64,000 bases of DNA from the NCBI GenBank assembly GCA_023376005.1, contig CM042151.1:78874944-78938943 (forward strand). Reading direction: 5' to 3'. This document shows, one piece after another, positions 17,756-28,849 of this stretch. The translations under genes and the position numbers were made by a program. Every line of letters begins with the position of its first letter. Within the stretch, counting starts at the first letter, position 1. This stretch comes from Doryteuthis pealeii. Taxonomy: Eukaryota; Mollusca; Cephalopoda; Myopsida; Loliginidae. The notes beneath the pieces are model-generated. The model ran no database searches. It worked only from the letters and a program-made list of their open reading frames with translations, and had not been told where the DNA came from.

Positions 17756-20293
17756 AAACAGGACTGCAAAAGATCTTCCTGAATTAGTAATAGGCAGTAA
17801 AGTAACTGCTCTATTAAGATGATACCAGCAACGGTAATAGACAGATGCACTGAACCGCGCAACTATATTGTAAAAATGCTAAGTAGTGGACAGTTATTAA
17901 GACGGCTGAGCATCAAAAGCAAAAAAATACAAAAACAATATTACAACGGTACTGCAAAAGATCTTCCTCAATTAGTAATAGGCAGTAAAGTAACCGTTTT
18001 ATGAAGAGTATACATGACTACCAGCAACGGTAATAGACAGATGCACTGAACCGCGCAACTATATTGTAAAAATGCTAAGTTGTGGACATTTATTAAGACG
18101 GCTAAGCATCACAAGCAAAAAAATACCAAAACAATATTACAACAGGACTGCAAAAGATCTTCCTCAATTAGTAATAGGCAGTAAAGTAACTGTCCTCTAT
18201 GAAGATTATACATGACTACCAGCAACAGTAATAGACAGATGCAATGAACCGCGCAACTATATTGTAAAAATGTTAAGTTGTGGACAGTTATTAAGACAGG
18301 TAAGCATCAAAAGGAAAAAAAATACAAAAACAATATTACAACAGTACTGCAAAAGATCTTCCTCAATTAGTAATAGGCAGTAAAGTAACTGTTTTATGAA
18401 GATTATACATGACTACCAGCAACGGTAATAGACAGATGCACTGAACCGCGCAACTATATTGTAAAATGCTAAGTAGTGGACAGTTATTAAGACGGCTAAG
18501 CATCAAAGCAAAAAAATACAAAAACAATATTACAACAGTACTGCAAAAGATCTTCCTCAATTAGTAATAGGCAGTAAAGTAACTGTTTTATGAAGATTAT
18601 ACATGACTACCAGCAACGGTAATAGACAGATGCACTGAACCGCGCAACTATATTGTAAAAATGCTAAGTAGTGGACAGTTATTAAGACGGCTAAGCATCA
18701 AAAGCAAAAAAATACAAAAACAATATTACAACAGTACTGCAAAAGATCTTCCTCAATTAGTAATAGGCAGTAAAGTAACTGTTTTATGCAGATTATACAT
18801 GACTACCAGCAACGGTAATAGACAGATGCACTGAACCGCACAACTATATTGTGAAAATGCTAAGTAGTGGACAGTTATTAAGACGGCTAAGCATCAAAAG
18901 CAAAAAAATACAAAAACAATATTACAACAGTACTGCAAAAGATCTTCCTGAATTAGTAATAGGCAGTAAAGTAACTGTTTTATGCAGATTATACATGACT
19001 ACCAGCAACGGTAATAGACAGATGCACTGAACCGCAACTATATTGTAAAAATGCTAAGTAGTGGACAGTTATTAAGACGGCTAAGCATCAAAAGCAAAAA
19101 ATACAAAAACAATATTACAACAGTACTGCAAAAGATCTTCCTCAATTAGTAATAGGCAGTAAAGTAACTGTTTTATGCAGATTATACATGACTACCAGCA
19201 ACGGTAATAGACAGATGCACTGAACCGCACAACTATATTGTAAAAATGCTAAGTAGTGGACAGTTATTAAGACGGCTAAGCATCAAAAGCAAAAAAATAC
19301 AAAAAACAATATTACAACAGTACTGCAAAAGATCTTCCTCAATTAGTAATAGGCAGTAAAGTAACTGTTTTATGCAGATTATACATGACTACCAGCAACG
19401 GTAATAGACAGATGCACTGAACGCGCAACTATATTGTAAAAAATGCTAAGTAGTGGACAGTTATTAAGACGGCTAAGCATCAAAAGCAAAAAAATACAAA
19501 AACAATATTACAACAGTACTGCAAAAGATCTTCCTCAATTAGTAATAGGCAGTAAAGTAACTGTTTTATGCAGATTATACATGACTACCAGCAACGGTAA
19601 TAGACAGATGCACTGAACCGCGCAACTATATTGTGAAAATGCTAAGTAGTGGACAGTTATTAAGACGGCTAAGCATCAAAAGCAAAAAAAATACAAAACA
19701 ATATTACAACAGTACTGCAAAAGATCTTCCTCAATTAGTAATAGGCAGTAAAGTAACTGTTTTATGAAGATTATACATGACTACCAGCAACGGTAATAGA
19801 CAGATGCACTGAACCGCGCAACTATATTGTAAAAATGCTAAGTAGTGGACAGTTATTAAGACGGCTAAGCATCAAAGCAAAAAAAATACAAAAACAATAT
19901 TACAACAGTACTCCAAAAGATCTTCCTCAATTAGTAATAGGCAGTAAAGTAACTGTTTTATGCAGATTATACATGACTACCAGCAACGGTAATAGACAGA
20001 TGCACTGAACCGCACAACTATATTGTAAAAATGCTAAGTAGTGGACAGTTATTAAGACGGCTAAGCATCAAAAGCAAAAAAATACAAAAACAATATTACA
20101 CAGTACTGCAAAAGATCTTCCTCAATTAGTAATAGGCAGTAAAGTAACTGTTTATGAAGATTATACATGACTACCAGCAACGGTAATAGGCAGATGCACT
20201 GAACCGCCCAACTATATTGTAAAAATGCTTAGTTGTGGACAGTTATTAAGACGGCTAAGTATCTACAGCAAAAAAAAATACAAAAAAATATTA
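17756..20293 (+). repeat. 13-copy, 196-bp tandem array from integrase C terminus
   Basis: The landmark ACGGTAATAGACAGATGCAC recurs at about 17831, 18027, 18225, 18422, 18616, 18812, 19008, 19201, 19398, 19594, 19790, 19986 and 20180, i.e. every 193-198 bases. Translated, each unit gives pieces such as AKDLPQLVIGSKVTVL, PATVIDRCTEPRNYIVKM and GQLLRRLSI, split over frames. These match the small beta-barrel-like region after the integrase core in Gypsy pol. Units are nearly identical, with single-base indels that destroy frame continuity, so the array is DNA-level satellite and not a protein repeat. Confidence 0.9.
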
Positions 20294-20972
20294 CAACAGT
20301 GTTGTATCGGTCCAAGGGAAATAACTCCTTTAGACACCATGACAGATGAACAAAAAGGCACCCATTCTATGACGGAAGGTGACAACCAACTCCGAATGAA
20401 TATGAAGTGTTAAAACACTCATTCAACAATCAGTTTATACCAAACAGAACGCAGTATACGAAACTTTCAAATTTCGCCAACTAAAACAAAAGGATGGAGA
20501 GAGCATGGACTCATACCACGTTCGGTTACGCACCGCCGCAGTAAACTGCGGATTTCACAATAAAGAAAATGAATTTCTCGGACAAATAATCCTAGGATGC
20601 ACATCACAAGGACTTTGAAGGAAATCCTCGAAGACAATTTAACTCTCACGCAGTTACTTGATGAGGCTCGTGGCATTGAACTTGCCAAAAGCCGCGCTGG
20701 GTCAATAAAAACGAACACAACTAGCACAGAATATGCATATGCTATCCAAGGCCAAAATAGACGGTCAGGAAGCTCAGAGTTAAATCAACACAGGCCTTAC
20801 TGTCCAGAATGTCACCATAGCAGCCAAAATGACTCGCATTCAAAACCCAGAAACCCCAAAACAAATCCCTTTAGTTTTGTTAAAGGGTTAGTTTCCGGTA
20901 CAGTGTTTCCAAAATAAAGCTGTTGATTATTTTACTCCCGTGTTCAGGATTATTTAAATACAATAAACAGGA
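20294..20972 (+). mobile_element. LTR-gag block B, uninterrupted
   Basis: Starts TGTTGTATCGGTCC and ends CAATAAACA, TG...CA like an LTR. Between the ends are gag-like pieces: MTDEQKGTHSMTEGDNQ at 20338 and, in the frame 20597-20917, LLDEARGIELAKS and YCPECHHSSQND. It lacks the orphan insertion of block A and so gives the empty site. A simpler LTR without gag sequence exists at 3438-3571. Confidence 0.75.
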
Positions 20973-21245
20973 CTGCAAAAGATCTTCCTGAATTAGTAAT
21001 AGGCAGTAAAGTAACTGTCCTCTATGAAGATGATACATGACTACCAGCAACGGTAATAGACAGATGCACTGAACTGCGAAACTATATTGTAAAAATGCAA
21101 AGTACTGGACAGTTATTAAGATGGCTAAGCATCAACAGCAAAAAAATACTAAAACAATATTACAAGACGACTGCAAAAGATCTTCCTGAATTAGTAATAG
21201 GCAGTAAAGTAACTGTCCTCTATGAAGATGATACATGACTACCAG
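20973..21245 (+). repeat. 1.4 copies of the 196-bp repeat
   Basis: Again the integrase-end unit, with ACGGTAATAG at 21050. It is cut at ATGACTACCAG (21245), where unrelated sequence begins. Confidence 0.85.
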
Positions 21246-22732
21246 CTGATACCTCATGAGCTGGTGCCGCCAACTTCTTAAAGAACTGTCATTAAACCTC
21301 AGGTTGCTTGTCCGAACAAACCAAGAAATTTCTACCCTTCGTGTACCCTTTTTTATGTGCATATTTGTATTAAAACTGTTGCATTTCATATTGTTGTATT
21401 ATTCATTCCTTGACGTCATAACCCGCCTTTTCTCTTCTGCTTACCCCAATGTTAACCACCTTAATTTTTATACTTTGCAAAAGTTTAATGTTTGAGAACT
21501 GGGTTATGACCGCTTTAGGATGAGTGAAAAATACATAAAACCTTCCACACTTCAAACTACCAAAATCAATGGAAAACTATACTAAAATAAACGGGATTAA
21601 CCTCATATTAGCCCACAGAGACCTGTACAAGAGAAAAATTAATCGTCTCTGTAATTACTTGCAGAGCAAGCAAATGTCTAAATCTCTTTTTGTCGTCGAG
21701 AGGAACAGGATAGCTGACTGGGTTGAAGAAATTAGAAAAATTAATGCACAATTGCTTGAAGCTTGTGTGTGCGCGGAAATGCAGCTAGGCTTTGAAGTCA
21801 ACAAATAGTCCTTCCGAGGGTGGAATAAAAAATTCACAGGAAGTCGAGGAGAACAATTCACCTCTATACCCGAGCGAAAAGGAGAAACAAATAATCTCCG
21901 AAGAAGGTACATTTAAATTAAAAGAAAACAGCGAACTCCCCCAATGTCACAATTCGGCGCAGCGCTGGGAAAAAAAACAAAATGGCCTGACTTCGGTCAT
22001 TCAACAGATATGCACAATACTAAAATGCAAAAAACCCATATTTTGAAAATATCTGCCATGGAAAGCAAAAAAATCATTGACTTTTCAGGGCACGGGAATA
22101 CCCAGAGATGAACATATCAACTGTAAAGTATTTATTCCCAAAATAAAAGAAAAAAATAAGAAGACTTCACAGAAGACTTCTTGTAACTTGATACCACATT
22201 GGAAAGGAAAACAAAAAATGGGAATTATCGGAGAATTAATTACTCCCAAAATAATTGCATTCAAATATGGAGCTGTACATATCAGCCACCAAACTTGGAA
22301 AATAAGCGGAAATAGGCAAATATTTCCAAATTGGAAAACTAAAAAGAAAAAAACCCACTCCATCTATTTTATGGAAAAAGAAAAGGAAAAAAAAAAAAAA
22401 AAGTGATTTAAAAAAAGCCACCTTAGTCTGTTAAGACTATTAAAAAAAAAAAAAATGGCGATTTAAAAACAAAGAAAAACGAACTGGAAATAGGAACTAC
22501 CACCTACTACAAAAAAAATATATATAACATTTGGAATTTAAAAACGAAAAGAAAAAAAAAAAAAAGCGAATACTCGCAGACACACATTCTTTTATGAAAA
22601 CAAGAAACAGCTACAAACGGAAAATAAAAAAAACAACAAAAAAAACCCAGATTTACTTGAAAATTGACATCAATTAGAACTTGGACTCTTTGACTGAAAT
22701 TTAAAAAAAAAAAAATATTTGAAATTATAGTG
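21246..22732 (+). mobile_element. insertion of unknown type, possible retroelement 5' region
   Basis: It interrupts a 196-bp unit. A 79-residue frame at 21569-21808 (RDLYKRKINRLCNYLQSKQM, ADWVEEIRKINAQLLEACVC) is Lys/Arg-rich and helical. It could be the N terminus of a gag from a BEL/Pao- or Gypsy-like element. What follows is A-rich with several poly-A tracts and only broken frames. The junctions are imprecise, with part of the repeat unit missing, and I see no TSD. Confidence 0.35.
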
Positions 22733-22895
22733 GAGTTATTAAGACGGTTAAGCATCAACAGCAAAAAAATACAAAAACAATATTACAACAGGACTGCAAA
22801 AGATCTTCCTCAATTAGTAATAGGCAGTAAAGTAACTGTTCTCTGAACCGCGCAACTATATTGTAAAAATGCTAAGTAGTGGACAGTTATTAAGA
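22733..22895 (+). repeat. partial 196-bp repeat unit
   Basis: TTATTAAGACGGTTAAGCATC, GACTGCAAAAGATCTTCCTC, then a deletion joins GTAACTGTTCTC to TGAACCGCGCAACTATATTG. It leads directly into the pol C terminus. Confidence 0.8.
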
Positions 22896-23176
22896 CACAA
22901 CAGGCGACACCTGCAGGAAATATATAAAGACCACAAAGTGGACCCACACATAATACACCAATTCAAGGGATGAGTATAAGACCACTATCCCAACAGACTA
23001 ACATATATCACACAAACAATAACATGACAACAACAGATACAAATCAACAGACCCAACCCATACAGCTGCAAGCCAGCCAAGCAGAGGAGCAAACACCAAC
23101 ACCTATACCAACAGTGCGACCTATGAGAACAAAGAAAACCCCTGAGAAATTTAAAGATTTTGTCATTTACAAATAA
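22896..23176 (+). pseudogene. outer element pol C-terminal tail
   Basis: The frame at 22970-23176 ends PMRTKKTPEKFKDFVIYK-stop; a basic motif followed by P-E-K/R-F-x-D-F is the usual end of Gypsy pol. It lies 36 bases before the 3' LTR, as expected. Confidence 0.65.
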
Positions 23177-23212
23177 CTAAAATTGTAATGAAGAATCTTC
23201 TGACCGGTGGGA

Positions 23213-23400
23213 TGTGATGAAATGTCCCCCTTACATCATCGTTGTTCTTGCCTCATTCTGATCTCGTGCACAGTCATGTGATTCTCTGCCCTCTCGCCTT
23301 CTCTTTGTACTATGATTTGAATAAAAGAAGTCGTGTATTAAATCGTCTCCGTCTCATTCTATACCTTTTACAACAAAGTGGTAAAAGACATGGCATTTCA
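23213..23400 (+). repeat. 3' LTR of the outer element
   Basis: Starts TGTGATGAAATGTCCCCC, ends GGCATTTCA, and is followed by the TACTC target duplication. Confidence 0.88.
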
Positions 23401-23659
23401 TACTCTTAAATGACCCACAAGAAAATTTATCTTTTCAAAGACAGAAATATGAAAATTGATCAAAAGCATTACATGCAATTTAATTAGTTTTTATCAAATG
23501 GGTTTGAATTTACCCCCACACAAAGTCAGGGTTCAGTTTGGAATGTTACATTTACTGTAAACTAAACCCCCATTTTATGAACATGTCACTAGATTACAAT
23601 TTAAAACGTTCTTGATTGTGAAAAATTTTCCTAAAGAAGAAGATCATTTTAATTGTTTT

Positions 23660-24262
23660 GTTTTGTTTTGTTTTGTTTTACGGCACATCAAAATCAGTGG
23701 GTCATTTAATGCCGATAAAGTTTTGAAATAAATTAATTCTTAATGGATAATACAATTTTTTTTTATAAATACATTTTTCTATTTAACCCATAGATGGGAC
23801 CCTAACAGGTACTACCACTCCAGGTCAGAGTGGACTAGGGAGCAATGGTGATGAAGGGGTGCTCCACATTCCCCAAACCTCCCAAACTGGAACCTCACCA
23901 TCAGATAGAGTTTAACTTCATTCCCAGGACATATAGACCCTCAGCCACCGCCTTCTAGCACCCATATGATAAAAAGAGTTGGGGCTTGCCATAAAGGGCA
24001 ATAGGGTTGGAGCAATCATCTAGCTGCTAGGAATTGACGTGACCAGCCAATTGATCGGAGGGGGCCTCTCCGACCATCCGTCTAGCCTAAGTAAGGTTCT
24101 AAGTGGAGTGTTGCAGGTCATGGACTGCTCATCCACCAAGACTCCATCCTTAAGCATCACGGGTCGCTACCCACGGCCAACAGGTGGCCCCATTTCGGGG
24201 AGTCTTACCCCTTTGCAGAGGTACAGTCGGTCCATTCTAACACCTCAGCCGACAGGGCGGGC
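23660..24262 (-). mobile_element. 580-bp retroposon (family III)
   Basis: The plus strand begins with (TTTTG)n, the complement of a (CAAAA)n tail, so the element reads on the minus strand. Body landmarks are GGGACCCTAACAGGTACTACCACTCC, GGTGATGAAGGGGTGCTCCACATTCCCC, GATCGGAGGGGGCCTCTCCGACC and GTCGGTCCATTCTAACACC. The same unit occurs at 39511-40078, 40624-41219, 44099-44608, 49624-50219 and 54945-55503. The 86-residue frame at 24039-24299 is part of it and not a gene. Confidence 0.8.
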
Positions 24263-24299
24263 AAAGAGTAAAAGTGAAAACTTTTTCTTAAAAGAATAA

Positions 24300-24857
24300 A
24301 AATATATATTGAGAAGCATTTGCTTAATCAAATCTGGAATTTTCACCAGGGGTTGCCAAAAGGTGGTCTGAGGGACCCCCTAAGGGTCAGTGATGAATTA
24401 CAGGGGATCATTGATACCCAAGCGGTTGAATGGGGGTCAGTGTTCAAAAGACCAGCTCACCCAGATGAACTGCTTGAAATACTTGGTCATTACTACAAAA
24501 ACTTGGAAAATAAGATAAATTTTTATGGCAATTAACAGATATTCCATCAATATGATGTTTTTCTAAACGTGAAATCAATTTCATAAAATAAAAGTTTGAT
24601 TCCCTACATTTAGTTTTGAATGTAAAATATATAATATTCAATAGAAATTCTTAATTTTCATACATGCATATTTTACCTATCATGTACTCTATTAAGATAT
24701 GGTACATTATAGTAGGGTATTTTAGTATTGAGACATTTTATAAGAGTTGAGGGTTGATGCGGAAGGAGATGTAGCAAAAGGGGGTCGATAGGCAAAAAAG
24801 TTTGTCGACCCCTAATTTACACAATCAAGAATAAATGACAATAAAATCTCATACCGA
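24300..24857. other. no supported gene
   Basis: 24345-24540 has a frame of 71 residues (GLPKGGLRDPLRVSDELQGI...) that I do not recognise. The rest is AT-rich. Confidence 0.35.
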
Positions 24858-25786
24858 AGATCTTGTGAAGTTTGTGGAGTAAAATTTTCAGTAACTTCCT
24901 AAAATTCCTTTTGTCAATCAGCATACTGAGACCCAGGAGAAATCTTTCTGTTGTGAAATCTGTGGAGTTAGATTTTTCCAAAATTCACATATCAAAACGC
25001 ACATGTTAATACACACTGGTAAGAAACATCCTCTATCCTAAAATGAGTTCTAGGATAGAAGTAAAGAAATCAAGTGTTAACCCCAGGAAGGGGCCTCTTG
25101 GTTTTGAGAAGAAAAAAAAAAAAGATTTATTGTGAAATCTGAATTATATTTTCTACCCTCAAAAATCCAGTTTCAGTTTCCATTTTTGAACTGTACATCA
25201 ATAGAAACTGGATAGAGAGGGAGAGAAACCTTTTCACTGTGAAATTTGTGGAGGTATATTTTCCATGAACTCATATCTCATACAGCACATGTTAACATAC
25301 ACAAGAGATAAAACTTTATCTTTTAATATCTGTGGAGGTTTTCTTTAATTCAAATCTCAAAACGCACATGTTAATATTCACTGGATAGAAACATTTTGAA
25401 TTATAAAAAATGTTTGGAATTGGACCCGCAAAAAAAAAAAAAAAAATAAATAAAAATTTGCATTTCCCCATGTTAATGCAGATAGAAACTTTTCCATTAT
25501 GAAATCTATGGAGTTAAACTTTCCAGAATTCACATCTCAAAATGCACATGTCAACACACATTCGAAGGCTTTTGAGTGTGAAATTTGCGTAGATTTTCTC
25601 AAAATCCACATTTGATCTCTAAATTCGCACCAAGGGGGGAATTTTTTTTTTTTCGATCATAAAACTTGTGGAGTTTGAATTTAAAATTAAAGAAATGAAA
25701 ATTCAGAGATGCAGGTTAAACATTGTGAAGAAACTTTTCTGGTGTAACATTTTTCGGAGTTAGTTTTTCCCAAAATCCAACTCTCA

Positions 25787-25790
<4 letters not shown>
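24858..25790 (+). pseudogene. decayed C2H2 zinc-finger array
   Basis: One finger at 24949-25022 is still readable (FCCEICGVRFFQNSHIKTHM) with a TG linker. It closely matches the GVRFSQNSHLK fingers at 5.4-6.0 kb. Before and after it, fragments recur at finger spacing: TGTGAAGTTTGTGGAGT, CATCTCAAAACGCACATGTTAA and TGTGAAATTTGTGGAGG. They are broken by stops, indels and poly-A/T insertions (for example 25429-25447, 25787-25818). At least seven finger positions can be traced. It is a dead paralogue of the six-finger exon. Confidence 0.75.
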
Positions 25791-25825
<35 letters not shown>

Positions 25826-25897
25826 ACCTGAGAAAGTTTTCATTGGAAGATGTATGGGGGAGGGGTTACATTTGTTTGAAATTTAGCAGTGTATAAA

Positions 25898-26121
25898 GAA
25901 AGTCAAGTCCCCAGAGTGGCCTATTGTCGTAGCGCTAGACCAGGAAGATTTTTTTTGTTGAAGTGGAGTGCCACACCTACCGTCAGCTTTGAGATGCTTA
26001 ACTGCACTGATGAGATTATCCAAGCTGTGCTACTCATATGCTGAGTTGGTAGTGACTGGTATAGAACCCGGAATCTTGTGAGTCTTAGGTGAATGCTCTA
26101 CCGACTGAGTTAACTCCACTA
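25898..26121 (-). mobile_element. tRNA-derived SINE (family I)
   Basis: Inverse of the 59-62 kb family: it ends CTCTACCGACTGAGTTAACTCC (A box complement) with GGTATAGAACCCGG as B box complement, and the body has GTAGCGCTAGACCAGG and GGAGTGCCACACCTACC. Confidence 0.75.
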
Positions 26122-26129
26122 TTTAATGT

Positions 26130-26430
26130 ATAGGGTGGTCAGAAAGTCTTGTTACCCCTACATATTGTTTTCACAATATAGTATCATTGATTATAATTTT
26201 TTTTTTGATGGCTGACACAAGCTCCTACCGTTTGGAAGAGAAGCTGCTTGCAGGTGTATGGACACATGATAGTGTGAATTCTGGCAAGAGCATGGAGGAG
26301 GTGTGATATGACTTCACTGCAAGATTATGGTTCTGATTATTTTTTGGTAGAGGTGACAAGACTTTCGGACTATTCTGGAGACCTCAAATGGTATTTTGCA
26401 ATCCATGCTGTTGCATAGCACCAGAATTTT
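26130..26430 (+). pseudogene. transposon relic with N-terminal HTH-like peptide
   Basis: GGGTGGTCAGAAAGTCTTGTTACC and the inverted GTGACAAGACTTTCGGAC look like terminal repeats. Between them MADTSSYRLEEKLLAGVWTH starts a short frame that resembles the first helix-turn-helix of mariner-type transposases (DUF4817-like). The end segment 26346-26428 recurs directly at 26983-27063. Confidence 0.45.
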
Positions 26431-26539
26431 TTTGAACACATAAAGCTATGTTTCTGGGTTTTTATTTGTTTTGTTTTTTTATAAGTGGAAGTGTATAATT
26501 TGGTGGGCAGATGGTGGGATGGGTTAGAGAGTGGGAGGA

Positions 26540-26772
26540 GGTTAGGAGGTTGATTTAGAAGGCTATCACAATGCAGGTGTAAAGAAAAAATAATAATACG
26601 GTAACAATGATGTTGTGTGTTAACCTGTATTTAATTCTTGAATTTTCGAGATAATATCTCTTTTTCAAAAGATCACTGGAAATACAGGTTAACACACAAC
26701 ATCATTGTTACTGTATTATTATTTTTTCTTTACACCTGCATTGTGATAGCCTTCTAAATCAACCTCCTAACC
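26540..26772. mobile_element. 233-bp foldback
   Basis: GGTTAGGAGGTTGATTTAG ... GTGTTAACCTGTATTT pairs with AAATACAGGTTAACAC ... CTAAATCAACCTCCTAACC. Arms are about 100 bases around a roughly 40-base spacer. Confidence 0.8.
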
Positions 26773-26806
26773 AATATATACACAATGCTTCAAGCAAATT
26801 ATAAAA

Positions 26807-26810
<4 letters not shown>

Positions 26811-26856
<46 letters not shown>
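26811..26856. repeat. (TA)n microsatellite
   Basis: About 23 TA units. Confidence 0.95.
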
Positions 26857-26863
<7 letters not shown>

Positions 26864-27063
26864 AATATTAATTGTATTTTAAAGAAATTTTGAAAAAATA
26901 TGAAGATCTACAAGAACAATGCGTCAGAAATGGCTGGATAACAGATATATTTCTTATCATGGTTAGATGCCAATTTTCAACTTAGAGTGACAAGACTTTT
27001 GGACTATTCTGGAGACCTCAAATGGTATTTTGCAATCCATGCTATTGCATAGCCCCAGAAATT

Positions 27064-27639
27064 AAAACCTCAAACAATGCCCCTTGGAAGAAATCTGTTA
27101 TAACACTGGAAGACTGCACACCATTATTCTGGCATACTAGTGATACAACAAAGATATCTAGTAATAGGATAAGACACGGGAAAAAAAGTAGATTTCTACC
27201 TTCCCTGCCCCCAAGTTATCCATATGACGTAAATAAACTGAACCCACACACACACTGGAGTTATTAGATTTTTTTTTTTTTTTTACAAGTGACTCAAGTT
27301 AGAATGAACAAAAAAAAAGAAGCAATACGAGTCAAAGTAAAAAAATCTCACATAAGTATAAAGGTAAATATTCTAGGTAAAACAAGACCTTAGGTTTATA
27401 AGTTCCCAAAATTCACACTGAATCGTCCAATTGGACACATGGCATAGTGGATATGGGCATTGAGTTAATACAATTCTAAGTGACAGTTATCTCTAGGCTG
27501 CAGGTTAAATCCTGGTCAAGGATGACAGTAACATAGAATAATGATTAACACAGTTTAACACTTGTACCCAGTCATGGTCATCGGAATAAGAACAGTTTAC
27601 CCCTGTGGATTGAATAAAGGGTTAGGTTCAAAGTTCTGT
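27064..27639. other. no supported gene
   Basis: The 81-residue frame at 27022-27267 starts inside the repeated transposon end and shows no domain. The rest is AT-rich. Confidence 0.35.
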
Positions 27640-27750
27640 GAAGGCTCTCAAGTGAAAGGAGAGGGTTCCCGAGTCTGACAAGAAATACCTGAAGCAGGCC
27701 AGAAGGCATGCTGGCTGAAACGTTGTGCAGATAAACTTATTGAAGTCTGT
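27640..27750 (+). mobile_element. arm of the 6.4/61.9-kb foldback family
   Basis: GGGTTCCCGAGTCTGACAAG, AAATACCTGAAG and GGCTGAAACGTTGTGCAGATAA match the right arms at 7075-7175 and 62044-62120. Confidence 0.6.
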
Positions 27751-28253
27751 TTTCAAGTTGTTTTTTGCCATTTTTGTTGTTCATCAGTATTTACTTGAGT
27801 GGGATTTTTGGGACTTCTCCAGTTTCTGAGGAATCCTTAAAAATCCTTTAAAAATGGTTTCATTGGCCACCTCTGAACTGGTCAATAACAGCTGGTTTAC
27901 CATGCTTCAGTTGTTGAATGGTTCTGGCGGTAATATCCTTTTCTTTTCATTCTGGATTTCATATGAAACATCTTTAGCTGCATTCTTAATAGTTTGATGG
28001 CCTCCCTCAACTTCTTTGACATTTTCAAATTAGACACACCCTCATTTGGGGATTTCACAATATTCTGCTTTCTACTCATTGTCAAATCCCTTTTTGATCA
28101 CTTGAAGTTCTGAATAAAAAAATAAAAAAAGGCAAATAATGTATACATTCATAAGACTTGATAAAAAAAAATTACACAAATATAAAAAAATACCTAAGAA
28201 AAACATTAGTAATTCCATCATAAAAAAAGTAAAAATTTGTTCTTCATGAAATC

Positions 28254-28291
<38 letters not shown>

Positions 28292-28330
28292 AATTATTCA
28301 ATAGCAACTTCATTTACTCAACTAGCAAAT
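27751..28330. other. AT-rich, no supported gene
   Basis: Includes a poly-A tract at 28257-28289. A 62-residue minus-strand frame at 27897-28085 has no recognisable domain. Confidence 0.35.
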
Positions 28331-28792
28331 TGTAGCATAATTATTATGGTCTATGGGGAATTCAGGATTAAAAATAAAACGGTATTCGGATTTCTGGAGA
28401 AAGAGAGGATAAAGAAATAAGAACAAAGAGAGGTTAACGTTTGGAACTCAACAGACAAATGACCCCAAAACTAGATTTAAAAATAAAAACGGAAGTTCCG
28501 GGTTTTTGACCGGAAGCAGAAGTTGGGTGACCATACCACCCTGGGATGAGAAACAGAAGAGGAAAATCGGTCTTTTTTGGCTGGACTTTGGTGGGAGCCA
28601 GACGTGGCCTCTTGGTTCCCCATATGGGTTTCGCATAGTAGTACCAAACATGATTTACAATGGTATAGTTTGACCATACTCTCTCTCTTTCCTTCTCCCA
28701 TGAGCCTATAAACAGCCTCTTGTGACTACACAACTTGAGTATGTTGTTTCTGAACTAACGACGACTACTACTACTAAACAATTACTACTACA
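28331..28792 (+). repeat. LTR-like repeat, family of the solo LTR at 43566
   Basis: TGTAGCATAATTATTATGG to TACTACTACA; TG...CA ends. CCTATAAACAGCC looks like a promoter element. The same family, inverted, at 43566-44098 has a proven TSD; here none is seen. The 99-, 74- and 67-residue minus-strand frames are inside the LTR. Confidence 0.6.
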
Positions 28793-28849
28793 ACTTTAAC
28801 TTGGCCCTATGCAACAAAATATATGCACCCTCCAGGTGCAAGTATTTGA

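Larger units (their letters stand above)
11065..23400 (+). mobile_element. 12.3-kb Gypsy-type LTR retrotransposon with nested insertions
   Basis: Two 188-bp LTRs (11065-11252, 23213-23400) are flanked by the same 5-bp target duplication TACTC (11060-11064, 23401-23405). The 5' LTR is followed by TGGTGGCAGTGG, a primer-binding site, and the 3' LTR is preceded by the purine-rich GGTGGGA. Inside, in order: decayed gag with a Cys-rich box, protease, a second complete LTR element, the start of reverse transcriptase, integrase-end repeats, an orphan insertion, an LTR-gag block, a 13-copy array, a second block, another insertion and the pol C terminus. LTRs differ at about 17 of 188 positions by eye. 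The gag-protease-RT-integrase order fits Gypsy. The element is dead: catalytic RT, RNase H and integrase core are missing. Confidence 0.85.

Noticed and set aside
17756..20293. CRISPR array
   Set aside because: The regular units are 196-bp direct tandem repeats without unique spacers and have pol-derived sequence; the window is eukaryotic.
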